Part shown: piece after piece, positions 6,331 through 12,545 of the stretch
Numbering within the stretch: the first letter of the stretch is position 1
How the letters are laid out: each line of letters begins with the position of its first letter
Origin: a virus
IMG/VR virus record: IMGVR_UViG_3300017744_000190
Span: 1-21,483 of that record
Direction: 5' to 3' (one strand)
Length of the DNA: 21,483 bases
Notes under the pieces: model-generated
Databases searched by the model: none
Seen by the model: the letters and a program-made list of their open reading frames with translations, nothing else
Told to the model about the DNA's origin: nothing
Position numbers and translations under genes: made by a program

Positions 6331-6721
6331 ATTTTTAGTAAGTGATGAGGTTTACAAAGACAGAATAAACATCTGTAAAGGTTGTGATTATTACTTTAGA
6401 CCTACAGGAAGTTGTAAAGTGTGTTTGTGTTTTATGTCTATCAAGGCACGTATTAGTTTAATGGAATGCCCACAGAAGTATTGGCTAAAGACTAAAGAAC
6501 TAGAACAACCTGAAGGAATACCTGAAGAATTAATAGAAGAAGTAATAACAATATGGGAAGATATAAAAACAGGCATAGCAAAAAATCAAGCAACTAAAAA
6601 AAGAATGATAACATTATTTAATACAATCTATGGAACTAACTACGACACAGGAACAAGTTGTGGTACTTGTCTTAGTGATTGTTTTAAAGGAATAAAAAGA
6701 ATATATGAAAAATACAAATAA
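6323..6721 (+). CDS. Cys-rich zinc-binding protein (DUF6171-like)
   Basis: A 132-residue protein with two cysteine clusters. The N-terminal one is C18, C21, C31, C34, C36 and C49 in ICKGCDYYFRPTGSC, KVCLCFMSIKAR and MECPQKYW, resembling the DUF6171 zinc-binding pattern. The C-terminal one is C113, C116 and C120 in SCGTCLSDCF. Between them lies an acidic helix (IPEELIEEVITIWEDI). The clusters imply structural zinc and perhaps nucleic acid or protein binding. No enzyme activity is evident. It overlaps the sigma-like gene by eight bases and the next gene by 17. Confidence 0.6.
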   Translation: MNKFLVSDEVYKDRINICKGCDYYFRPTGSCKVCLCFMSIKARISLMECPQKYWLKTKELEQPEGIPEELIEEVITIWEDIKTGIAKNQATKKRMITLFNTIYGTNYDTGTSCGTCLSDCFKGIKRIYEKYK

Positions 6722-6950
6722 AACCCCAAACTATTATAAAGGAAAAGTATATGGCTATAAAGCATTTGACATTATAGAAGATTTTGAATTAAATTATAAT
6801 TGTGCTACTGCACTTACTTATATCTTACGTTCAGACAGGAAACACAACAGTCCTGATGAATGTTTGCAAAAAGCTATAGACCATTTGAATAATGAAATAA
6901 AATTATTAGAAAAAAAGAAAAAAAAGAATGTAAGGATAAGTCATATATAA
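6705..6950 (+). CDS. DUF3310-like small protein
   Basis: An 81-residue protein fitting the DUF3310 layout: PNYYKGKVYGYKAFDIIEDF (8-27), CATALTYILRSDRKHNSPDE (33-52), then CLQKAIDHLNNEIKLLE. This corresponds to the H/YY...IE...aiKYllR...K...DLkKAi.YL pattern of the family, which is widespread in phages and lacks a proven function. It is sometimes annotated as nucleotide-kinase-associated, which I would not repeat as fact. The Lys-rich tail comes from an A-run. Its stop codon is inside the left arm of the long inverted repeat at 6947-7006. Confidence 0.65.
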   Translation: MKNTNKTPNYYKGKVYGYKAFDIIEDFELNYNCATALTYILRSDRKHNSPDECLQKAIDHLNNEIKLLEKKKKKNVRISHI

Positions 6951-7006
6951 AGGAGAGTAGGCATATTGCCATAATAATTATTAAATGTTTTTATGCTCTC
7001 CTTTAT
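6947..7006 (+). terminator. Long stem with inner hairpins, terminator or regulatory RNA
   Basis: Perfect 11-bp arms, ATAAAGGAGAG (6947-6957) and CTCTCCTTTAT (6996-7006), enclose 38 bases. These contain a hairpin GGCA-TAT-TGCC (6960-6970) and the palindrome TAATAATTATTA. An alternative pairing of GCATA (6961-6965) with TATGC (6992-6996) would extend the outer stem instead of the inner hairpin, so two competing folds exist. The 3' flank is TTTATTTAAAATAAA, only loosely U-rich. It separates the early/middle genes from the late genes. A terminator is the simplest reading; a processed or regulatory RNA element is the alternative. Confidence 0.5.
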
Positions 7007-7021
7007 TTAAAATAAAATACT

Positions 7022-7255
7022 ATGTTAAAATATCAATGCAATAAATGTGAGATACAAAAAGAACTAAGCAAAGTAACTATGAAAGTTATAGATGGAAAAG
7101 TTGTCAATCTTGGAACTGAATGCCCTGAATGTGGGGAATATATGCAAGAGATAGAAAAGGCATTCGGTGGTTTTCCTTCGCTTAAAAGAACTGAACCAAC
7201 CTTATCAAATAGAAAAGACAAGATGTGGAGTGGGGTAAAAGACAGATTAAACTAA
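7022..7255 (+). CDS. Small zinc-ribbon protein
   Basis: A 77-residue protein with Cys6-x2-Cys9 (YQCNKCE) and Cys34-x2-Cys37 (ECPECGEY), a four-cysteine zinc ribbon. The basic C-terminus includes RKDKMWSGVKDRLN. Similar zinc-ribbon proteins are common just before packaging genes in Bacteroidota phages. A role in DNA binding or in contacting the transcription or packaging machinery is plausible but unproven. It stands alone between the long stem at 6947-7006 and the late-unit motif at 7251, with a 15-base gap before it. Confidence 0.6.
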   Translation: MLKYQCNKCEIQKELSKVTMKVIDGKVVNLGTECPECGEYMQEIEKAFGGFPSLKRTEPTLSNRKDKMWSGVKDRLN

Positions 7256-7280
7256 ATACTAATTAATTCTATTATATACT
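7251..7280 (+). promoter_or_regulatory. Late-unit upstream motif, copy 1
   Basis: This is the 30 bases before the ATG at 7281. They align without gaps to the 30 bases before the ATGs at 11217 and 20822. The core TCTATTATATA (7268-7278) is identical in all three and always ends two bases before the ATG. An AAATA block about 23-27 bases before the ATG is also shared. The host TAnnTTTG element is absent. I infer a phage-specific late promoter giving leaderless or nearly leaderless mRNA. A translation signal is the alternative. Its first five bases overlap the end of the preceding gene. Confidence 0.55.
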
Positions 7281-7838
7281 ATGAAACTAAAAATCAATGA
7301 GTTAAAACCAAACCTCAGCAATCCGAGGATAATAAAAGAAAGTAAATTTAAAAAACTTGTAAAGTCAATAAAAGATTTTCCTGAAATGTTAGAGCTGCGA
7401 CCTATAATCGTAGATGAAGATATGACAATTCTTGGGGGAAATATGAGGTACAAGGCAAGTGTTGAAGCAGGGCTGAAAGAAGTAAACGTAAAAGTAGCTA
7501 AAGGATTAACAGAAGAACAGAAACAAGAGTTTATTGTTAAAGACAATGTGGGTTTTGGAGAGTGGGATTGGAGTATATTAGCTAATGAATGGGATAATAC
7601 AAAGCTAGGAGATTGGGGAATGGACGTATGGCAACCTGAAAAAGAAGTTGATTATTCTATATTAGATGACATAGACTTAGGTTCAACTTTAGATGATAAA
7701 ACCTCAGCAGTAAAAAGAGGGATAGTAGTAGAGTTTGAAGCAGATAACTATGATGAAGCTAACGACCTAATTACACAGGCAAGGAAAGATGGAAAAAATG
7801 TAGGTATGATTGTTCTTAATGCTTTCAGGAATTTATGA
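7281..7838 (+). CDS. ParB/sulfiredoxin-fold protein of the modification cassette
   Basis: A 185-residue protein. Residues 1-75 form a ParB/Srx-like domain: NPR (14-16), LRPIIVDEDM (39-48) and the signature GGNMRYKA (52-59). A middle section holds GFGEWDWSILANEWD, a pattern seen in ParB-like domains that precede DNA methylases in phages. The last 45 residues (about 140-185) form a separate small domain (GIVVEFEADNYDEANDLITQ). No methylase domain follows. ParB-fold proteins bind DNA or nucleotides, and some cut DNA. Here it is coupled by a 4-base overlap to a glycosyltransferase and a TET/JBP oxygenase, suggesting it guides or licenses base modification (inference). Confidence 0.7.
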   Translation: MKLKINELKPNLSNPRIIKESKFKKLVKSIKDFPEMLELRPIIVDEDMTILGGNMRYKASVEAGLKEVNVKVAKGLTEEQKQEFIVKDNVGFGEWDWSILANEWDNTKLGDWGMDVWQPEKEVDYSILDDIDLGSTLDDKTSAVKRGIVVEFEADNYDEANDLITQARKDGKNVGMIVLNAFRNL

Positions 7839-8662
7839 TACCAATTTACATACCATCATATAACAGGGCAGAAACAATATGCACAACAAAATGGTTAGAC
7901 GAAGACAATATACCTTATAAGGTTTTATTACACACAGAGAAATGTAAAAGTGATTATATCAAAGCAGGTGTTGTTAAGGAAAAAAACATAATAGTAACCA
8001 ACGCAAAAAAAGGTATAACTAATCAAAGGAATTGGATAATCAATAATTTAGCAGAGTTAGGTAAATGGTATATATCTTTTGATGACAACATTAGAACATT
8101 CAAAAGGGTAAACGATAAATATTATTTTGATAAGAAAAAAATTGATGTCAATCATAAAGAGATAACTCAAAAAACATTTAACCAAGAAATGAGTGCAAAA
8201 GAATATATAGATTTATTATATAAAGATATAGAAATTGCAGAAAGCATTAAAGCTGAATACATTGGTTATGCAACTGTTGATAATTACTTTTTTAATTCTA
8301 AAAAATATAAAAATGTTGGGTATGTTATATCTAAGGCAGTAGCAATTAAATATCAGGGATTAACTTATGATGAAAATGTAGAAGCTATGGAAGATTTTTG
8401 TTATTGTGCTGAACAATTAATAAAAAACAACTGTGTTCTTATAAATGCTTGGATTAAACCAAAAGCAGGTCATTATGAAAAAGGTGGTATAGGAACTTAT
8501 GATGAAAGAGTAGAAAGAAAAATAATTGATTGCGAATATCTGATGAACAAATATCAAAATTTTTTTAGATATAAAAAGAAAAAAGGTTGCCACCCAAAAG
8601 CAGAATTACAAATCAGATTTAACAACCCTAAACAAATAATAGAATGGAAAAAATCAAATTAG
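7835..8662 (+). CDS. TET-associated-type DNA base glycosyltransferase
   Basis: A 275-residue GT-A-like enzyme. It opens with IPIYIPSYNRA (2-12), the nucleotide-sugar-binding strand. AKKGITNQRNWIINN (57-71) and the acidic metal motif SFDDNI (81-86) follow. This order matches the phage glycosyltransferases described by comparative genomics as associated with TET/JBP oxygenases. Those are proposed to add a sugar to hydroxymethylated bases in DNA. The next gene, overlapping by 19 bases, is such an oxygenase, which strengthens the call. The donor sugar is unknown. The C-terminal 60 residues are basic and may contact DNA. The alternative is a general family-2-like glycosyltransferase acting on surface glycans. 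Confidence 0.7.
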   Translation: MIPIYIPSYNRAETICTTKWLDEDNIPYKVLLHTEKCKSDYIKAGVVKEKNIIVTNAKKGITNQRNWIINNLAELGKWYISFDDNIRTFKRVNDKYYFDKKKIDVNHKEITQKTFNQEMSAKEYIDLLYKDIEIAESIKAEYIGYATVDNYFFNSKKYKNVGYVISKAVAIKYQGLTYDENVEAMEDFCYCAEQLIKNNCVLINAWIKPKAGHYEKGGIGTYDERVERKIIDCEYLMNKYQNFFRYKKKKGCHPKAELQIRFNNPKQIIEWKKSN

Positions 8663-9453
8663 AAAAAGTAGAACACAATAGAAAGGTAGGAAAAAGATGT
8701 GAATACATAGAACCTAACGTAAAAGAAGATTGTTTATTAGAATCAGATGGGGTAATAATAGGCTTTTATATTAAAGATGTAAACAAGTACAGTAAAAAGC
8801 TAGGGGCATTGATAGATATAGCTAACAAAGAGTTTAAAAGTGATAATGTGCCTAAGTCATTATTAGAAAGAAGTGATGTTTTTGCTAATAAATATAAAAA
8901 AGGAATGACACGAAAAGAAGCTAAAGCAATGGGAACTGTACAGATGAGTTCTATACTTGGCTCAATACCACCTAAACCACATATGCGAAGACCTTACCCA
9001 TCAATATCTTCAGTACACAGAGAACCAAAGGCAAAGACATTTATCAAGGCAATGTGGGGAGCCTGTGTTGAAGCTGAAAAGATAGTGAAAGAATTAACTC
9101 CTGAAATATACGACAGGCAAATAGAACTGTTTAAAGAAATAAAAAAAGACTGGAAGTTTGGAAATATGTTTACAAGCAGTATATCTAATTTTAACATATC
9201 AGCACCATTTCACAGAGATACAGGAAACTTAGAAGGAACAGTAAACATAATCCTCACGAAAAGAAACAATGCTAATGGTGGTTGTTTAAACGTACCTGAC
9301 TATAATGCAACATTTGAACAGGCTGATAACTCAATGCTAGTATATCCTGCTTGGAGAAACGTACACGGAGTAACACCAATTAAACCAATAGCTGATGATG
9401 GTTATAGAAACTCATTAATATTCTATCCATTAAAAGCATTTAAAGGAATATAA
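8644..9453 (+). CDS. TET/JBP-family Fe(II)/2-oxoglutarate dioxygenase
   Basis: A 269-residue protein whose C-terminal double-stranded beta-helix carries the full active site. His190 and Asp192 (FHRD) and His241 (VHGVTP) bind iron. Arg255 in YRNSLIFY is the likely 2-oxoglutarate ligand. Between them GGCLNVPDYNATFEQADNSM has the usual strand spacing. The YRNSLxFY ending and the GxLxVPDY segment are hallmarks of the TET/JBP group, which oxidises 5-methylcytosine or the thymine methyl group in DNA to hydroxymethyl. Residues 1-110 form a less familiar N-terminal region. It overlaps the glycosyltransferase by 19 bases and is one base from the small terminase gene. No methyltransferase is seen in the window. 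Confidence 0.85.
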   Translation: MEKIKLEKVEHNRKVGKRCEYIEPNVKEDCLLESDGVIIGFYIKDVNKYSKKLGALIDIANKEFKSDNVPKSLLERSDVFANKYKKGMTRKEAKAMGTVQMSSILGSIPPKPHMRRPYPSISSVHREPKAKTFIKAMWGACVEAEKIVKELTPEIYDRQIELFKEIKKDWKFGNMFTSSISNFNISAPFHRDTGNLEGTVNIILTKRNNANGGCLNVPDYNATFEQADNSMLVYPAWRNVHGVTPIKPIADDGYRNSLIFYPLKAFKGI

Positions 9454-9454
9454 T

Positions 9455-9808
9455 ATGAACAAAGATAGACACATAAAAAAGGAAAGTATTTTAAAAGCAT
9501 TGGAAAAGTCTTTAGGGGTAGTGACAGTTGCCTGTAAATCTTCTGATGTTCCACGTTCAACATATTACAAATGGTTAAACGAAGATGAGGAATTTGCTAA
9601 GGCAGTAAAAGACATTGAGAACATAGCATTAGACTTTGGGGAAAGTCAGTTACACAAGCAGATAGGAGATGGAAACACCTCGGCAACTATTTTCTTTTTA
9701 AAGACAAAGGGTAAGAAAAGAGGATATGTAGAACGTAACGAACTAGATTTAACATCAGGAGATGAACCAATTAAAATTAATGTAAATATAAAAGGGGTTG
9801 AATATTGA
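9455..9808 (+). CDS. terS: Terminase small subunit
   Basis: A 117-residue protein typical of small terminases. A helix-turn-helix at about 22-42 (GVVTVACKSSDVPRSTYYKW) leads to an oligomerisation helix (FAKAVKDIENIALDFGESQL). Then come ATIFFLKTKGKKRGYVER (77-93) and a short beta tail. In this family the subunits form a ring that recognises the packaging site and feeds DNA to the large subunit. It follows the TET/JBP gene by one base and overlaps the large terminase by 11 bases, so modification and packaging genes form one unit. Confidence 0.85.
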   Translation: MNKDRHIKKESILKALEKSLGVVTVACKSSDVPRSTYYKWLNEDEEFAKAVKDIENIALDFGESQLHKQIGDGNTSATIFFLKTKGKKRGYVERNELDLTSGDEPIKINVNIKGVEY

Positions 9809-11108
9809 TACTGAATTTACTGTCACACAAGGACAGGCGATAGAATATCTATTTGACAACAAAACAACAGAAGTATTATTTGGTGGTGCAGCAGGTGGTG
9901 GTAAGTCTTGGGTTGGTTGTAGTTGGTTGATTCTTTTATGTATTAAATACCCTAAGACAAGATACTTAATGGGCAGGTCTAAGTTAGATAGTTTAAAAAA
10001 GACCACTCTAAATACTTTCTTCGAAGTATGTCAGACTTGGGGTATCTTAGCTAATAAGCACTATAACTTCAATGCAGGTTCTAACATCATTAAGTTTTAT
10101 AACGGAAGTGAGATAATACTTAAAGACCTTTTCCTTTACCCATCAGACAGGAACTTTGACAGTTTGGGTTCACTTGAAATTACTGCTGCTTTTATAGATG
10201 AAGCAAATCAGATAACAGAAAAAGCTAAGAACATAGTAGCATCAAGAATGAGGTATAAATTAGACGAATATGGTATTATACCTAAATTGTTAATGACTTG
10301 TAACCCTGCTAAGAATTGGGTATATACTCAATACTATAAACCTGCAAAGGAAGGTGTAGAAAAACCCCACAGAAAGTTTATACAAAGCCTTGTAGATGAC
10401 AATCAATTTATTTCAAAGCATTACAAATCACAACTACTCACTTTAGATGAATTAAGTAAACAAAGATTACTATTTGGTAATTGGGAATATGATGCTACTA
10501 ACGATAACTTAATAGAATATGATGCTATACTTAACTTATTTAGTCAGTTTGGGAAAGAAGGCGATAAATACATCAGTTGTGATGTTGCACGATTTGGAAG
10601 CGATAAAACAGTTATAATGTATTGGGAAGGGCTTCATATCATAAAAATAAGAACGTTGCTTAAATCGGCTGTAAATGAGGTTGTTGAGGAAATTAGAAGG
10701 TTACAACAACAATATGCAGTTAAACTAACAAATATTATAGTTGATGAAGATGGTGTGGGTGGTGGTGTTAAAGATTATATGCGTTGCCGAGGTTTTGTAA
10801 ATAACTCAAAGGCAATCAAAGGAGAAAACTATCAAAACTTAAAAACTCAATGCTATTATAAATTAGCTGACTTAGTAAATACTGCACAAATTGGTATTGA
10901 ATGTCCTGATATAAATATTAAAAACCAAATCATTGAGGAGTTAGAGCAGGTAAGGACAAAAGATGCAGACAAAGACAACAAGCTAAAGATAATACCTAAA
11001 GAAACTGTAAAAGACATAATAGGTCGTTCGCCTGACTATTCTGATGCCTTAGCTATGAGAATGTTTTTTGAGTTAGATGCTAATTATGGTAGGTATTTTG
11101 TTCAATAA
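9798..11108 (+). CDS. terL: Terminase large subunit (ATPase-nuclease)
   Basis: A 436-residue packaging motor. The ATPase domain has Walker A GGAAGGGKS (29-37), Walker B FIDE (132-135) and the coupling motif TCNP (167-170). The nuclease domain has ISCDVARFGSDKT (Asp262), IIVDEDGVGGG (Asp316) and SPDYSDALAM (Asp413/Asp416). The length is normal for the family. The start is TTG at 9798: an in-frame stop lies at 9789-9791, and the first internal ATG falls after Walker A, so a non-ATG start is forced (ATT at 9804 is the only near alternative). It overlaps terS by 11 bases, consistent with translational coupling. Confidence 0.92.
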   Translation: MNIDTEFTVTQGQAIEYLFDNKTTEVLFGGAAGGGKSWVGCSWLILLCIKYPKTRYLMGRSKLDSLKKTTLNTFFEVCQTWGILANKHYNFNAGSNIIKFYNGSEIILKDLFLYPSDRNFDSLGSLEITAAFIDEANQITEKAKNIVASRMRYKLDEYGIIPKLLMTCNPAKNWVYTQYYKPAKEGVEKPHRKFIQSLVDDNQFISKHYKSQLLTLDELSKQRLLFGNWEYDATNDNLIEYDAILNLFSQFGKEGDKYISCDVARFGSDKTVIMYWEGLHIIKIRTLLKSAVNEVVEEIRRLQQQYAVKLTNIIVDEDGVGGGVKDYMRCRGFVNNSKAIKGENYQNLKTQCYYKLADLVNTAQIGIECPDINIKNQIIEELEQVRTKDADKDNKLKIIPKETVKDIIGRSPDYSDALAMRMFFELDANYGRYFVQ

Positions 11109-11110
11109 AA

Positions 11111-11138
11111 AAGGTGCAATCCCTAAGAACTGCACCCT
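11111..11138 (-). terminator. Hairpin after terL, terminator-like on the minus strand
   Basis: GGTGCA (11113-11118), a 12-base loop, and TGCACC (11131-11136) form a 6-bp G/C-containing stem just after the terL stop. Read on the minus strand, the stem is followed directly by TTTTTT, a good intrinsic terminator. Read on the plus strand it is followed by CTTAATAAAC, which is poor. It may stop antisense transcription, end plus-strand transcription weakly, or mark a processing or packaging site. Confidence 0.45.
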
Positions 11139-11186
11139 TAATAAACAAAAACTTTATTGAAAACGAGGTCAAATATACGATTTTAA

Positions 11187-11216
11187 ACTAAATAACCAAA
11201 AATTCTATTATATAAT
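11187..11216 (+). promoter_or_regulatory. Late-unit upstream motif, copy 2
   Basis: This is the 30 bases before the ATG at 11217. By hand alignment 24 of 30 positions equal the copy at 7251-7280, including the core TCTATTATATA at 11204-11214 two bases before the start. It lies in a 108-base gap after terL that also holds the hairpin at 11111-11138 and a weaker AATAAA/TTTATT inverted repeat at 11140-11158. It begins the tail-gene unit. Confidence 0.55.
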
Positions 11217-11861
11217 ATGCGATTACAAATAAATAAAGATGGCAAGGAGAGTGTTTACACACTAATCAACAGTTGGAATGATGTAACACTTGAAAAGTGG
11301 GTAAGGCTAATCAATAATAAAAACGAATCTAAGAGCGAGGAAGCTATACACACAATAAATGTTTTATCAGATATACCAAGAAAGTTAGTAAAAGAATTAG
11401 GTATAAATGATGTGGCTAATATATTGCAACGTATTTCTAAAATGCAGGAAGAAACAAGTAGTAAATTAAAAAAGATAATTAAAGTAAATGATATTGAATA
11501 TGGTTTTCACCCAAACCTTGAGGAAATCACATTAGGCGAGTATGCAGATATAGAAACGTCTCTTAAAAATGGTATTGAAACAAACTTACCTAAGTTAATG
11601 GCAGTACTTTATAGACCTATTATAGAAAAAGATGAGGGTAGTTATTCTATTGAAGCTTATGGAGTTAGTGATATGCGAATGAGGGCAAAGAAGTTTGAGA
11701 AAATGAAAGCAGAAGATGTTAATAATGCTCTGGTTTTTTTTTGGACTTTAGGGAAAGAACTGTCAATGATTTTGCCGCAGTATTTAATGGAACGCAGTCA
11801 GGAGATACTGAACAAAGTACAGATGAACAATTCGCAGACAAGTGGGGTTGGTTTGGGGTAA
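11217..11861 (+). CDS. Tail assembly chaperone-like protein, zero-frame product
   Basis: A 214-residue protein of a type I associate with Bacteroidota phage tail regions: SWNDVTLEKWVRLIN (19-33), EYGFHPNLEEITLGEYADIE, then LPKLMAVLYRPI and NNALVFFWTLGKEL. It contains a run of nine T (11734-11742) read as GTT TTT TTT TGG. A -1 slip there would replace the last 39 residues with a different 81-residue extension ending at 11986. This resembles the G/GT arrangement of tail assembly chaperones, where both products help build the tail around the tape measure protein. The tape measure gene is far downstream, so the role is inferred. It starts directly after motif copy 2. Confidence 0.55.
   Translation: MRLQINKDGKESVYTLINSWNDVTLEKWVRLINNKNESKSEEAIHTINVLSDIPRKLVKELGINDVANILQRISKMQEETSSKLKKIIKVNDIEYGFHPNLEEITLGEYADIETSLKNGIETNLPKLMAVLYRPIIEKDEGSYSIEAYGVSDMRMRAKKFEKMKAEDVNNALVFFWTLGKELSMILPQYLMERSQEILNKVQMNNSQTSGVGLG
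11734..11742 (+). other. Nine-T slippery site, candidate -1 frameshift
   Basis: Nine T flanked by GG on both sides, read in frame as GTT TTT TTT TGG. It contains T TTT TTT in the correct phase for tandem -1 slippage. The -1 frame has a stop at 11723-11725, just before it, and stays open to 11986, so the site lies at the upstream edge of the overlap where a shift is needed. Confidence 0.55.
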
Positions 11862-11986
11862 TGTATAGATTAACTAATGGAGAGATAATAAATTTAGAAA
11901 GAATAACTAATTTAAGTTTGTATGAATGTTTGACTTGGCTAACGTATGAAACAGATTTAAACGAAACTAAAGCAGTACAGAAATGA
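11741..11986 (+). CDS. Frameshift extension of the preceding gene (-1 frame)
   Basis: This is the -1 frame of the upstream gene, open from 11726 to 11986. It has no convincing start of its own near the overlap; the first ATG is at 11862. A -1 slip on the nine-T run gives a fusion of about 175 upstream residues plus 81 residues from this frame, near 256 in total. The extension contains DKWGWFGVMYRLTNGEIINL and LYECLTWLTYETD, a compact W-rich segment reminiscent of the second part of tail chaperone fusions. Alternatives are a short separate gene from ATG 11862, or a sequencing miscount in the T-run. It overlaps the next gene by four bases. Confidence 0.5.
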   Translation: MDFRERTVNDFAAVFNGTQSGDTEQSTDEQFADKWGWFGVMYRLTNGEIINLERITNLSLYECLTWLTYETDLNETKAVQK

Positions 11987-12477
11987 CATATTTTAAAGAT
12001 TATAACAACACAATAGACACTTTAAAAAAATTAGGTGCTAATCATTTTCAAATCAAAACTGTATCATCAGGTGATATATATGAGATAGACTTAGAAAAAA
12101 ACACAATGTACCCATTGATGCATATTAACCCTGTAAATGCTATAGCAGGTACGCACGAAATGACTTTAAACTTTCAGATATTTATTATGGACTTAGTGTT
12201 TCCTGACCAATCAAATGAACAGGAAGTGTTATCAGATTGCCTACAGATTTGTAATGACCTAATAGGAACGTTTAAAAATGGGGAAAGCCTTTTATTGTCT
12301 AATCAAGGTGTTAATGCTATACCTAAATACTTTACTGATGGAGATATAACTTTAGAACCATTTACAGAAAGATTTGACAGTTCAGTAACAGGTTGGGTAT
12401 TTACCTTGCCGATAATAATAGAGAATGAATATAACACTTGTATAGCACCACAATTAACTACAGATGCAATACAATAA
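11983..12477 (+). CDS. Putative tail completion/structural protein
   Basis: A 164-residue protein with a beta-rich pattern: GDIYEIDLEKNTMYPLMHIN (30-49), EMTLNFQIFIMDLVFPDQSN, EQEVLSDCLQICNDLIGTF, then FTERFDSSVTGWVFTLPIII and a short tail. The TERF...VTGW segment and the acidic D-rich centre fit phage tail terminator or neck proteins, which have a similar size and alternating beta-strand/helix layout. This is pattern-level similarity, not a firm family assignment. It is coupled to the gene before (ATGA) and lies within the virion block. Confidence 0.5.
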   Translation: MTYFKDYNNTIDTLKKLGANHFQIKTVSSGDIYEIDLEKNTMYPLMHINPVNAIAGTHEMTLNFQIFIMDLVFPDQSNEQEVLSDCLQICNDLIGTFKNGESLLLSNQGVNAIPKYFTDGDITLEPFTERFDSSVTGWVFTLPIIIENEYNTCIAPQLTTDAIQ

Positions 12478-12545
12478 TGTTTAAATTTAGAATAGGAAAA
12501 TTAACAATACAACTAATACCACCAAAGATAAGTTATGAATTATGA
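12477..12545 (+). CDS. Tiny ORF of 22 residues, candidate
   Basis: An ATG overlapping the previous TAA by one base (TAATG) opens a 22-codon frame encoding MFKFRIGKLTIQLIPPKISY plus two residues, ending at TGA 12543-12545. It fills the 57-base gap between two virion genes and uses the same TAATG junction seen elsewhere here. It is basic and beta-like. It is too short for certainty; it may only carry ribosomes across the gap. Confidence 0.35.
   Translation: MFKFRIGKLTIQLIPPKISYEL

Noticed and set aside
7281-7838. ParB-like protein as a plasmid partition gene (phage-plasmid lifestyle)
   Set aside because: No ParA ATPase or centromere-like repeats are nearby, the ParB helix-turn-helix domain is missing, and the operon context is DNA modification.
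11751-11757. GGGAAAG, identical to the lambda G-T slippery heptamer, inside the frameshift overlap
   Set aside because: It is read GGG AAA G in the zero frame, not G GGA AAG, so tandem -1 slippage would not work. The nine-T run is in the right phase.
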